A stretch of 64,000 bases of DNA from Eutrigla gurnardus (GCA_963514095.1 OY741283.1:4451542-4515541); one strand, 5' to 3'; positions 1 through 11,800 are shown, counted from the first letter of the stretch. Notes: a model not told the origin generated them from the letters alone. Translations and numbers: made by a program.

Positions 1-4
1 CCTA

Positions 5-42
5 CACACACACACTCTCTCTCTCACTCACACTCACTCACA

Positions 43-140
<98 letters not shown>
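5..140. repeat. (CA)n microsatellite with CTCA variants
   Basis: A compound tract of CACTCT/CACTCA units passes into an uninterrupted (CA)n from about 49 to 140. Confidence 0.95.
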
Positions 141-141
<1 letters not shown>

Positions 142-612
142 TCCAACACTGCCAGAGTAACATCTGCCACTAATGGACTCTTTCTTCCAGAGCTTTCCTC
201 CTGGTACTTCATGAAACACGAGACAGAAGAGACAGCAAACGAAAAAAATACGTGACACAACAACACAACTGTAACACAACTATTCCACCTAACTTACTTT
301 CAGATGTTACAGCAGAGTAAATTCGTTTTTTATTAGTGTTGTGTTTTAGCTCAATATGTCTGCAAAATAAAATGCACTTAATGGACAAGAAATGACTGTG
401 ACTTTGGATTTCATTTTTGACTTTGTTAATGTTGAAGCAACTGCAGCCTGTTTTACCACGGCTCTCCACTAGAGGCTGTCAAAGCGTTAAAACCACACCA
501 CCACACACCCATGAGGCCCCTTGGACTCCTCGAGATTCCACTCCTACCACCACCACATCAAGAGGCCTGTGCAAAAAAAATCAAAACCTGAATTAACAAA
601 CCTCAACCCGAA

Positions 613-812
613 CACTAACCCTAACCCCCCTAATCCTAACCACCTAACCCTAACCCCCCTAATCCTAACCACCTAACCCTAACCCCCTAATCCTAACCAC
701 CTAACCCTAACCCCCCTAATCCTAACCACCTAACCCTAACCCCCTAATCCTAACCACCTAACCCTAACACCTAACCCTAACACTAACCCGTTAACCCTAA
801 CCCCCTAATTCT
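613..812. repeat. Degenerate telomere-like (CCCTAA) minisatellite
   Basis: About five tandem copies of a 28-29-bp unit combine CCTAACCCTAACCCC with CCTAATCCTAACCA, alternating between five and six C in the C-run. CCCTAA/CCTAA hexamer-like words dominate. It ends in a small inverted repeat (AACCCCCTAATTCTAAGGGGG, 803-823 region). Interstitial position and degeneracy suggest an old insertion or a minisatellite derived from telomeric sequence. Confidence 0.85.
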
Positions 813-815
813 AAG

Positions 816-1841
816 GGGGTTGTCGCTGACAGTGGTTAGTTGCGCCCCTGCTGGCAGGATGTTTCTGCAGACGATGTTCGAGAGTATGGAATTAATTTTT
901 GTTGCTTGATTGATGACAACGGCCTTTCTTCCCTATTATGGCTGCTTCCTGTCTTCCACTATGAGGTGCTTTATTCTCTCTCACACACACAACCAGAAAA
1001 CATGATTCGTTTATAAAATATGATGTAAGGTTATAGATTAAAATACCCAACTTTAGCTATAATTTAATGCATCAGTAATTCAAATCCAAGAAAATGTATA
1101 TTCTAAGTACTTTTTAAGTACAATTTGCTGACAATACGTATGTACTGCAACTCATTTGAGAGCATGTTTTACTTTAAAAATTCTTCTTGCCATTTCATTT
1201 CAAGATGCTGCAACATCGAAGAGCTCCATATGATAACATCGAATCAGAGTGACCTTGAATGCATCAACACTAACATTCTTCATATTAGTCCATGCTTGTG
1301 ATGGATGACTACATATGTATCCTAAGCTCTGCTTGCATGTTTTCTTTTTTTTGCAGTTTAATATTTTGATACGTTTCTTTTATTTAATGTGCAGAATTTC
1401 TTTTCACGACACAACAAAGTGTGCCTGTTTGTTATCTCAGAGAACGGAGGGTCCCGTTCTCGAGTCCCACATGGACTCAATGCCACAAACAGGCGTTTGC
1501 AGCTGCCGCCGGCCCCAAACAAGCCGATCTGCATACACCAACACGCACACAAACAAGAGCACGCACAGCTTCTCCAGCTCTTCATCAGGCAGCGTTGGCA
1601 CGGCGCCCTGAGACGTCGGCACACAGCGCGGGCACAAAGGAGCGAAGGAAACCCCAGACAAAAAAAAAGAAGGAAAGAAAGACAAAAACAAAACAGAGAG
1701 AGGCTACAATAAGCACAGAGGAAGAAACAAAGCGGACGGCGGAGAGATAAAGAAGGACGAAAGAAAGCGTACCTCGTTTGTGATCCTCGCCACACAGGGA
1801 GAGCAGGAGAGATGCTGCTCTTGATTGCTACAGGGTCCACC
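816..1841. other. No gene recognised
   Basis: AT-rich DNA to about 1400, then GC-richer sequence with A-rich purine runs to 1841. Overlapping open frames at 1315-1750 on both strands lack splice context and homology. Confidence 0.5.
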
Positions 1842-2225
1842 TGCCTGTCTGCCTGTCTGTCTGTCGGCTGTCTGTCTGTCCTTCTGCCTGCCTGGATCTT
1901 TGTCTGTGTGTCTGTGCATTTGTCTGCCATCTGTACCTGTCTGTCTGGTGTCTCGTCTTTTCTATGTGCCTTTGTGTTATGCAGCTTTTCACATCTTAAT
2001 CTGCAGTTTATTATTCTGTGGGACTGTCTGTCTGCCTGTCTGTCTGTCTGCCTGCCTGCCTGTCTGTCTGTCTGGATGTGTTTCTGCATCTGTCTGTGTT
2101 TGTTTGTCTGTCTTTACATGTATTTATTTTGTTTCTCACATTTTATGCATCCTTTGCTTTAGATCTGCCATATACTGTACAGATACAGTCTGCCTGTCTG
2201 TCTGCCCACCTGTCTGTCTGACTGC
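1842..2225. repeat. (TGTC)n / CTGC-CTGT imperfect tetranucleotide tract
   Basis: Long imperfect runs of CTGT and CTGC words fill this interval with interruptions (densest at 1842-1890, 2024-2075 and 2190-2222). Open frames running through it on both strands consist of Cys/Leu/Ser or Asp/Arg/Gln repeats and are not genes. Confidence 0.9.
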
Positions 2226-2299
2226 CTACAACCACACACACACACGCATACACCTGAAAGCACAGACAGACACACAACCCTTTTAAGCTCAATAGCATG

Positions 2300-2700
2300 A
2301 AATCAGTCGGGGGAAAGTGCGGGAGGAAACCCGGGCGGCGCAGGAAGCGGAGGCGAGAAAGGATGAGGGGGAGCCCGTGAACTTTAGCGGCCATCTTGGA
2401 CACGCAGCAGTGCACGACAAGCCAAACGGGACAGAACACCTTTTGTTATGAAAGCACAAGAGATGCCCGGACTGTCCGGGCACCTCTTCTCTCCAAGGGT
2501 TTGGACACGAGCCAAATCGGGCATCCCACACACAGACTGGATTTCCTCTATTCAATCCCAGCATGCATTGGCACGGCGGCGAGTGACTGCAGTCACAACA
2601 GCAGAGCGGCAGACGAGATGGAGAGAGAGAGAGTGAGCGGGGAGGCTGGAGCTCTGCCAGATCTTCCCTTGTAGCCGGTTAATGAAGCAAGGAAAAGCTT
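2300..2700 (-). promoter_or_regulatory. GC-rich block with YY1-like initiator, possible minus-strand promoter
   Basis: The block is GC- and CpG-richer than its surroundings. On the minus strand near 2398 it has CCAAGATGGCCGC, close to the YY1 initiator consensus AAGATGGCGGC and also a good Kozak ATG (reading MAAKVHGLP). It could be the start of the gene beyond the left edge, but homology is not visible. Confidence 0.35.
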
Positions 2701-2963
2701 GGACACACTTCAAGCGTCAACTTTCACAAGCGCATGCGAACACAGGAAGAAACCCGAGCCAGCACACGGAGAGCAGGCATACTGAACCAGTCTCTAATAT
2801 TTATTAACATGTTCCCACCTCCCGCAGAAACAATACAACTAACGAGGCAAGCAGCCACCGACCTGCCGGGAGAGGGGACATCCTGTTCGTTTGACAGCTT
2901 CATTCATGTTTTAGGGCTTTTCTAGGTCCAAAGATGACATAAGGAAAAGTCATTCAGGCTTAC

Positions 2964-3070
2964 CTGGCCTGTACGTGATGAGAGGACGGGAGGGGATGTT
3001 GTTGTGAGTCTTGTGGCTGACTGTCTGAGATCTAGGGATGATCTGGGTGGATGGGACACTAACACGCTGT
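2964..3070 (-). other. Orphan minus-strand exon candidate with strong splice sites
   Basis: A 107-nt segment is bounded by an excellent acceptor (long pyrimidine tract ending CCCTTTATTTCAG) and an excellent donor (GGCCAG|GTAAGC). One frame is open throughout, reading QRVSVPSTQIIPRSQTVSHK then THNNIPSRPLITYRPG, polar and proline-containing. It lies downstream of RBBP6 on the same strand, where the next gene's 5' exons would start. I do not recognise the peptide. Confidence 0.45.
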
Positions 3071-3229
3071 CTGAAATAAAGGGTGGACGAGAGGAGGAAG
3101 TGAAGATGGAGAGATGACAACAAGCAGAGCAACAAAGTTACTTCAGGGACTATTAGTTCCTCAATTAATCTGTAATAACACATTAATAACCACGACATGG
3201 ACCTCATCTCGTGGTTATTCTTCAAATTT

Positions 3230-3410
3230 GCCACAAACGTCCACCCAGACTCGAGGATGAACCGATTTGATTTTGGTGGTCAAAGGTCACTGTGACCTCA
3301 CAAAACACGCTTTTGGCCTTAACTCAATAATTCATACGCTAATGATGACAGTTTCTCACAAAAGCATAAAATGACAACATTCATGACAGACATGGAAGTA
3401 AAAAGGTGTT
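3230..3410 (+). repeat. Dispersed teleost repeat carrying a nuclear-receptor palindrome
   Basis: The stretch with TTTGGTGGTCAAAGGTCACT and CCTCACAAAACACG, then AACTCAATAATTCATACGCTAA, is a dispersed element I recognise from many fish genomes. Within it 3284-3298 is AGGTCACTGTGACCT, a perfect consensus estrogen-response-element palindrome, overlapping a direct repeat TGGTCAAAGGTCA (DR1-like). Confidence 0.65.
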
Positions 3411-4156
3411 AAAAATCATGTAGCAAAAATGAAAAGGGCTAGTTGGCTTTCACAGTTCAACATCCACGTTTGTTGCCCAATAAAAGCACATTCTCAAAGA
3501 ATTGTTGACTTATTTGTTCAGAAATCAGAGAGTATATATAACAGCAGCAGAAATCATGTCACCCAGACAGGAAAGAAAACCAACATTTTATGGATATTTG
3601 ATATTCTTTTTTTTTTATTTCCTTGAAAAACAGGAAAAATTAAACATTCTTCTCTTCAAATTATTTATCCATCCAGCAGTTATTAAATTAAACATTTAAA
3701 AAAAAAAAAGCGACAGAGGTTTAAATCATAAATATTCACAGTATGTTTCAAATAAATCACAAATAATCCTCTACGTGCACTCCTGTGCTTCTGTGTGAGG
3801 CAAATCAAATTACCGACTGACCTCTCGTCGAAATGTAAGATCGCAACTCGCAGGTTCATTACATGATCTACAGCCGGTGGCAGTCCTGAGTTCAGAGTGC
3901 AAACTCCTTGAACTTTAAACAATCCAAGGTTTAACATTTGCTTTCATTCACATTCATTTTCTCATATAGATATAGATATCATAAAGTGCTTTCCTTCACA
4001 ATTTGTTTCATTTTGGATGATGCAGATTTGATATGAGATAGGTTAACATGATGCAGAAAGGATCCTGGGGAAAATAGAGTAAAGTTGAAAATAAAGGCAC
4101 TTCTTGGACAGAAAAAGGAAAAACATCATTAAAGTAAATACATTTTCCTATGCGAG
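3411..4156 (-). other. RBBP6 3'UTR and downstream flank
   Basis: AT-rich DNA follows the RBBP6 stop in transcript direction. A minus-strand AATAAA reads from about 3619-3614 inside an A-rich run, roughly 540 nt past the stop, and is one plausible polyadenylation signal. No further coding signal is visible. Confidence 0.4.
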
Positions 4157-5320
4157 TCAAGATAACATAAGTGAGCAAAGCTTCGTGTGGTCTTCTTCCT
4201 CTTTCCACCTGTCGCCCGCCTCTCCGCCACTCTTCTCTTCCCTTCCATCGCTGCTTTGCTTTGACATCTTCCTGTGTTTGGGTTTCTTCCCCTCTCCGTC
4301 CTCCTGCAGCTCGGAGCCGGCTGGTCTCTTCTCCTTTTTCTGCTTCTCTTGTTTCTTCTTCCTCTCCTTTCGGCCGTCTTCCCTGCCGTTCTCCGAACTG
4401 ACGCCGACTCCTTCCTCCAGCTCTCTCCTTCCCTCACACTCGTCGGCCTCATCCTCCCGCCGACCACCTCCGTCTCTCTTGCCTTCTTTTACCACCTGCT
4501 TTGGCATCCACACCTCCTTTTCAACCCTGCTGTCGTGTCTGGGCTTACCCAGCTCTGATCCTGAGGGGTTACCCTGGCTGTGAGAGAGGGGAGGGTGGTG
4601 GCTCCCTGCAGGTCTGTCTTTGTGTCTGTAGTTCCCTGATGGATCCTGGTGATGATGGGAGTAGCGGGGCTGGTCTTTGTCTTTACATTTCCAGTCCAGT
4701 GACATGTCCCTAGATGATTTGTGGGTATTTTGAACAGGCAGTTCGGTAGCTCTGCTTATTGTACGGCTTTCTCTGCTTCTGGCCCCGGAGGATTTCCTGA
4801 CGGGACAGGGGGAACCTCCTCGCTGCCTGTCTCTCCTCTCTGAACCATGAGACGTGGAATGAGAGTAGGAGTGAGAGGAGGAGGAGGGATTCCTCGTTGG
4901 GGCACTGCTGTGCTCCCTCTCTCTCCTTTTCTCTTCCTCCCTCGTTCTCTCCTTTGATCTTTTGCTCTCTTTCTGTCTGTCCCTCTCCCTCCCTCTCTCT
5001 TCGTCCCTCCGTCTGTCCACCGCCATCCTTTTCTCCCCGTCCCTGTCTGTGCAGGAGACGCTGTCGTTTCTGTCTTTGCCACTAGAGGGAGCCACACTTC
5101 TGTGTGAACTGGAGAAGATGGGGGTTTTCTCTCTCTCCGTCGCTCTGGCCTCGTCTCTCTCCGTTTCCGCTGACCTCTCCCTCTTCTCTTCACTCTCTGC
5201 CTCCCTGTCGGTTGTTGCCTCTGCCGTCACAGACACGGACGGCGAAGGCAGTAACGTGGAGAGAGCATCCATTTGAACTTGGGTCACTCCTTCATCCCGT
5301 TCTTCTTTGGAGCGAGGGGC
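4157..5320 (-). CDS. rbbp6: RBBP6 coding exon 19: last exon, Arg/Lys/Glu-rich C-terminus and stop
   Basis: The acceptor is CTTTCTCTCAG. It begins APRSKEERDEGVTQVQMDAL, equivalent to human VPQSKWDKDDFESEEEDV, followed by about 370 residues of Arg/Glu/Ser-rich sequence and a Lys-rich run (DGRKERKKKQEKQKKEKRP). It ends KLCSLMLS with TGA at 4159-4157. The last few residues differ from the mammalian Lys-rich end, as expected for a fast-evolving disordered tail. Confidence 0.95.
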   Translation of the reverse strand, partial: APRSKEERDEGVTQVQMDALSTLLPSPSVSVTAEATTDREAESEEKRERSAETERDEARATEREKTPIFSSSHRSVAPSSGKDRNDSVSCTDRDGEKRMAVDRRRDEERGRERDRQKESKRSKERTREEEKRREREHSSAPTRNPSSSSHSYSHSTSHGSERRDRQRGGSPCPVRKSSGARSRESRTISRATELPVQNTHKSSRDMSLDWKCKDKDQPRYSHHHQDPSGNYRHKDRPAGSHHPPLSHSQGNPSGSELGKPRHDSRVEKEVWMPKQVVKEGKRDGGGRREDEADECEGRRELEEGVGVSSENGREDGRKERKKKQEKQKKEKRPAGSELQEDGEGKKPKHRKMSKQSSDGREEKSGGEAGDRWKEEEDHTKLCSLMLS

Positions 5321-8300
5321 CTGAGAGAAAGTGAAATGGGACGGGACTGAGATGAGACATTTGTATTTATGAGCTCAAACAACATGTGCAATGTGGTGAG
5401 CTAAACATCATCTAAAATGATCTGCCCTCATTGACGTACCTGGATGAGGGCGACCTCGTCCTCTTGGTCTGCAGCTCTGTCCTGAGTGTATTCCTCCAGA
5501 GCTTTCACCACCGTCTGATGATCCTCATAGCTGCTGTATAGAACGTACACACACCAAATTAAAACACTCATCTCCACAGGAGGTACGCTTTAATGAAACA
5601 CTAAGGTTTTTGAATGCTTCTACAAGTGGAACCCGTAGTGGAACCAGCTTTAAATCATTCTGACCTGCCATCGTCCATCGTGGTGTTTGGTCTGTCATGG
5701 CGGCTCTCGTTTCTGCTCCCCTGAGACTTGGACCTCACTGTGTCTTCTTCTTCTTCCTTCCTCAGGCTCCACATCACTCCCTCCATTGGGTCGTCCTTCG
5801 ACATCGACTCCCCCGATGGGATTCCTATGTCTTCCTTGCGTGGGCTTCCTCCCTCGGCCCTCTCCTTCTGGGTAACTGTGAACAACTCTCCCATCGCTTG
5901 TCCTTCCTTTCCTTCACTCGCACTCCTCCTGTCGTCATTTGTCACCTCTTCTCCTTTGCTGGCCTCCATCCCGCCTCTTTTACTGTCCTCTTCTTCATCC
6001 ACTGTGAGGGCGGTACGCCAGAAGTCAAAGTCCTCCTTTTCTCCCTCCTCTTTCTTTTTCTCCATTATCTCTCCCCAATCATCTCTGAAGGTAGCTTTCT
6101 CCCATTTCTGTTTTGCCTCTCCATCTGCTTTTAGATTTTCCTCAGACATACCCTCCACGTTTCTGCTGGATTCCTTTTCGTTTGCTTCAATTCCCGTCCC
6201 TCTGTTGAACGTTTCATCTCCATGAACAGCTTTCTCGGTCTCTTCCATAGTTTTTCCTGTGATGCTTTTTCCTTCCAGGCTTATGTTGATGCTGATCTTC
6301 TTCTGTGGTTTCACACTGATCCCTCCCTCCCAGATGTCCCTCTCTACCAGAGGGCATGATTTCCTCTCTTTTTTCTTCTCTGTTGTTGGCGTCTGTTTGT
6401 CAAACGGATTCGGGGATTCACTCTTGCGGGTTCTGGGGTCCAGTGAAGGTTTCGTTTTCAGGCCTTTTCTGTTTTCAGCCTGGAAATAACTTCTCTCTGT
6501 GTCCTCTCCTTTTCTTTTTCTATTCTTCTCTGATCTTGAATAAGAAGCTGTGCCGCCCCCAGGGCGTCTATCTGTATCCAGCTTGTCTGACTCTTTATTA
6601 GGCTTTTCTTTGTGCCGTCTCCCAGCATCATGCCTGGAGTCGGAGTATTTGCCTCTTCTCCATCCTTTCTTCATTTCCAAATCTCTTTGTTCTCTGCTTT
6701 TTCTTTCATAGTCTTTATCTAAATGTTCTTCTGGTTTGGTGAGTGGTTGGACTGGTTCTAAACCATCACTGGCTTTGTCCTTTGCTGGAGTGGCATCCTT
6801 GCAGGCATTTGGTCCAGTGTTGCGTCTCCTCTCGTCCTTCCTGCAGTCAGCCGGTGAGTTTGGGGATGAGGACTCCTCTCCTCTTCCTTCCTCGTGTTTC
6901 TTCACAGTGTTCAGATCAGGTTTTAAGGTGTCGGGGTTCTCCAGACTCTTCGTGATAAGCTGCTTGGCGTCTTTAGTTCCTTCTTGCAGGTCGTCGGAGG
7001 CTGTGGAGCGTCCACTGCTGGACGACTGAGACGGAGGGGACCGGCTGTCGTTGGACGAACGAGACGGCGAGGAGCGACTGTCACTGGACGAGCGGGATGG
7101 CGTGGAGCGGCTATCGCATGAAGAGCGAGACGGAGGGGAGCGGCTGTCACTGGATGACTGCGTAGGGGGGGAGCGGCCGTCCATCCGGGCCTTACGTCTA
7201 CCTGGCAGGCGATCGCGAGAGTCCGAGTTAGAATGCGAGGGATGCCTGCTTCCGTCTCCCTCCCCCCACTGAGGAGGAGGAGGAGGGAGATTGAGGGGAA
7301 GAGGCAGCTGGTGGAAGTGGCCGACATAGCTGCTGAAGTATTTATCACACCACTCTTTGTACTCCCTGTTCCACTGCAGGTAGCGCTCTCTGTCCAGCTC
7401 CTGGCTGCTGCTTGGGTTTGCGTGCGGGGGATACAGCTGAGCAGCTAAAGTTCCCCCTGAGCCTCCCGCCTCCCTCTGGTAACGCTCCCCTCGCCTCCTG
7501 GAGTTGCAGCTGCTTGAAGCCGACTTCTTACTGTGGTGTCGACCGGGATGGCTGGGTTTACGGTGATCCGACGGTGACTTGCGCCTGGAATGGTAACCCA
7601 CTTGAGGGGAGGATGACGAGGACGGCGTTGGGGAGCGTTTGTAACCGTAGCTGTAGGAGGAGCGAGCGCGGCTGTGGAAGTCTCTGCGGCGGGAGTAAGG
7701 TGAGTGGGGCCTGGAAAAAAAACAAGACATGTCAGACCTTAGAAAAAATAAGACAAAGGATTCTTACAGAATTTGAAAAAAAAGGGCTACAAATACCTTG
7801 ATCTGCTTTGGGACCTGGACCGGGAACGGGACCTGGACCTGCTTGAAGAGCGAGAGTAGGAGCGAGAAGACTTGAACTTCAAGGACTTTGAATTAGAGCC
7901 GGAGGAGCGTCTGTGGGAAGATAGTCTGTGAGGTGACCTGAGTGACAGACAGAGGAGGTAGCAGGAGAGGGGAGGTTTGATATCAGTACATCGTCCTCAT
8001 GTGACAACACTGCAGCTGTTACTCAAAGAAAGCAAAACAAGATCTGATAGTTCCCAAACAGCCATCTTTTTCCCATTGTAGCCTGGAAATTAAAGGCCAA
8101 GTCATATGATTTAAGACATTTTCAGCAACTTACAGATTCCCTCGTGGGTGTAAGTGCATGGAAACCTCACCTTTCCTTCTTTTTCTGATGCCCGTACCAC
8201 TCATTGGGCATGAGGGCAGGGATGGAGGTCGAGGGGCACAGGGAAGAGATGGGGGCACCTTGGAGGTTTGGGAGTGTCCAGACGGGCGTAGGAGGCGGGT

Positions 8301-8772
8301 ATCCAGGCGGGTAACCGCCGAGAGGCTGCTGAGCACTCAGGAATGTTTGGAAATGAGGCGTGGGAAAGAGAGGTGGAGGTGTCGCTGGATACGAAGAGGC
8401 GGCGGGAGGAAGCCGCTGGGTGTTGGATTCATTCCAGCCTCCAGTGGGACAACCTGAGGAGGAAGAGGAGCTGTGGGGGAAAGAGGAAGAGGATATCAGT
8501 CTTCAAACAGTGGGCAAATACAGACTAGAACCTGAACACACACACAAACACACTGACCTATCCCAGCACGTTGAGGGTCCGGAGGGTCTGGGGGCGGGGC
8601 CTGCGGATTCAGGGAACAAATGCTTTTATTTGTGTTGGCGTTGTTTAATGAATGGACAGAAAGAGGAAGTGCTTCTCACCTGAGGAGGCCGGCTCTACTG
8701 CTGAGGTCAAGTTAACCTGAGCAGATAAAACATCACAGCTTTCACACAGAGAAACTTTGCTGTATGAAGTTA

Positions 8773-8812
<40 letters not shown>

Positions 8813-11800
8813 TCACCAGTGGTATCAGCTGTGATGGAGCATCAGCAGGGTCTTTGGGTGGAACCGGTACAGACGGGTCGGCAGCAGCCGCCGAGTCCTC
8901 ACACGTCTTTTCTTCAGCCTCTCTGAACAAGCAGCACATTCAACATCACGTGATTGTTTACTAGTTCTTCAACATTAAGTCCGTAGCGCCATATTTTGAT
9001 TGCACAGTATTCAACTTCTGTGAGTACAGAAGGCTGTTCTGAACAATTTCAGACTGACACTTCCAAAAAAGATCACAATTATTTCATGTTGTTTCCCCAA
9101 ATATCACTGTGATGCATTTTAGTATCAAGGAAAAATTCACAATATATTTTTCCCCATTAACATATGTTTCTGTTGTCAGATGTAATGAGTATGCTTATGT
9201 ATGGATCTCTATAATACTACACGTCCAGCAGGAGTCTATAACTCCAGTGATAAAATAACTATGTCTGACAGAAATCAACAAATAAAAACCAAGCTGGAGT
9301 CTTAAAGATTTCTGCATATATTTTGCAAAAGCTCTGATTCGGGGCGAGCAAAAAGCTATTTTGGTCTGGTTGGAGGGCTGAGAAAGCCGAAGCGGAGAAA
9401 TAAAGATGGGTTTACAAACTCAACCAGCTTAGTGTGTTCGTACTCCGACTCTAATTAATTTGTTCTGCTAAAGGCAGGGAGAGGCCTAATTATACTCACA
9501 ACCATCACATCGACAGCAGCCGACAGACCGACGCGCTGTAAGAGCAGAATCAGACTCGCTGTCTGTTACAAACACAGATTTGTGTTAAGTGTCAGTTTGT
9601 TTTTCCTCTTAGATAATGTGAACTGGAGGAAACACGTTGAATGGATAATCCATAACGCCACAGATGATAAAGTTATGAGGCTATTTGTCTCTGCAATATG
9701 CAACTGCCTTAAAATTGTAATCCTTCAGATTTCAGTCCTGGCTGGTTTTGTAATCCCTGTGGTTACCGTGGTAACAGCCAGCGCGGTTTAATACTACTGT
9801 AAAAACTCTCCTTTGAGCATTTTGCTTCGTCAGAAATCAAACAGAAGGGGATCACAACTTCATAACTTTATGGTTCCACAACTATAAAGTTAGCCTGTCA
9901 GTCAGGTGAGGCAGCAGAGCGCCACACGTCATTTCACAGGTGTAAGTACTTGTCAGGTGTCTCCAGGTGGCTTTGCACAGGCTGCAGGGAAGTGCTCGGT
10001 GTGGTGGCAGAAGAGGCGGGGCCTGTTGCTGTGGGCGGAGCCCCACACACCTGAGGCAACGGTGGCGTCTCTGCAGCCGGTGAGCAGTGCAGAAGTGGGT
10101 CCTAGAGATGAGAATAAAGGGAAAACCTTGAGCAGAGAGAATTTACAATTACAAAGAATATATACACGTAACAATATAAATTGCAGTAAACATGCACATG
10201 AGTCACGCCTACACAGTGCTGCTCTTATTTCTGATGAAACACAACATTAAGGGCTTTACCAGCTGGCTGTGGGTTGGCAGGTGAGGCTTCTGCGGTTGGC
10301 TCTGCACTGTGAGAGGGGGCGGGGGCGGGACGGGACTCGCCGCCGGCGTTGGGTTTTGGGACTGGGAGGCGCCACACCCTCTTCTCAGACTTTTAGCGTT
10401 GCCTCGCTCCTTCTTAAAATTGTCCACAGCCTGGCTTGGGAGAAGCAGACAGACAGACAACTGAATCATGCAGCATTTCTATACTGAAGTTAAAAACAAT
10501 GAAATGCTTCTGGACGATTTAAGGATCAAATAGAAATACACAAAAAAGTTAATTCTCTCCATTCTTGACATGAATACACATTTTCCTTCCAACTGTCAAT
10601 TCACCTGTCGGAGGAATTTGTTGGCTATCAGGGTGTCGGGTGAGACATCTGATTGGCTGCAAGTGGGGCAGACGTGTTCGTCTGAATCCAGTAAAGCACC
10701 GCGAATACCTGAGGAAGAGTGAATGAAATGTAAATGGCTTTAAAGAAGTGTACATACTGTACGTTTATTTGGATGGGTGTGAGTGTGTCAGACACTCACA
10801 GTCATCACAGTAGCTGTTTCCACAGCAGGGTATGACCACAGCGTCACTCAGCAGGTTATGACAGATCAGACAGAGGAGTTCTTCAGGTACAGGATCCTCC
10901 TCCTCTTCTGGCTTCGGCTCCTCCTGTAAGACGAACGGAGGCCTCTCCTTCTTGCCGACGGCGTACGCCGCACTACGCACAGACAATACACACATTAAAA
11001 ATTCAGATGTGCTTTTTAGTTTATCATACATCCTCCTATGTCTTGAATAGGCCTCTCTTAAACCCTGGATATCATCTTTAAAGGAACAGTTCGATATGTT
11101 GGGGAATGCACTGCCAAGAGTTAGATGAAAAGATTGACACCACTCTGTTTGTGTTGACTAATTTACAGGCAGCTTAGTTTAGCTTAGCATGCTGGAAATA
11201 CCGGAAACAAGATAGCATGTTAATGTGTGAACTTCAGGCGTGCTGGTCGATGGAATTCGTCACCTCAGGGCCAGCTGTTGCCCTTGTTTTCATTCCCTTC
11301 GCCGTTTCCCCAACATGTCAAACCATTCCTTCACAACAAAACGTTCCGACTCTTTTGTCTCACATGTCTATGGAAGGAATCGCGTAACGTCCACAGCTGG
11401 TCAGCATGGCTCCCTTTGTGTTGGGATCGTCCACCTCCACCATGAAGGAACGAGGGATACCTGTGCTCTTCTTTATTCTCACAGGGGCTTCGAAGTTTTT
11501 ATCCTGCTGTTGGACACACAGATGTCCACATTTTCGGACAGGCTTGTCGGCACTCACAGGACAAATAGGTCAGGAATGTAAAGACTCACTAAGAGTCACC
11601 ACATGTTCTGATCTTACCCCGCTGGTGGGACAGTTCCTGATGTGATGTCCAGTATTCCCACATCGATAACAGGTGTAGTTCGCAGGAAGTACAGTCCCAA
11701 ACTTCTTGTTGTAACTACAGAGACAATAAGACGAGGTCAGATGATGAAGGAAAATGTGTCTGAATGATTACGGAGTGAAGTAAAATACATTTTTTACTCA

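Noticed and set aside
1358..2286. Open frames of 150-243 codons on both strands
   Set aside because: They run through the (TGTC)n tract and translate to Cys/Leu/Ser or Asp/Arg/Gln repeats.
4104..7448. Plus-strand open frames opposite RBBP6 exons 17 and 19
   Set aside because: They are antisense shadows of the low-complexity basic tail; splice phase and homology clearly favour the minus strand.
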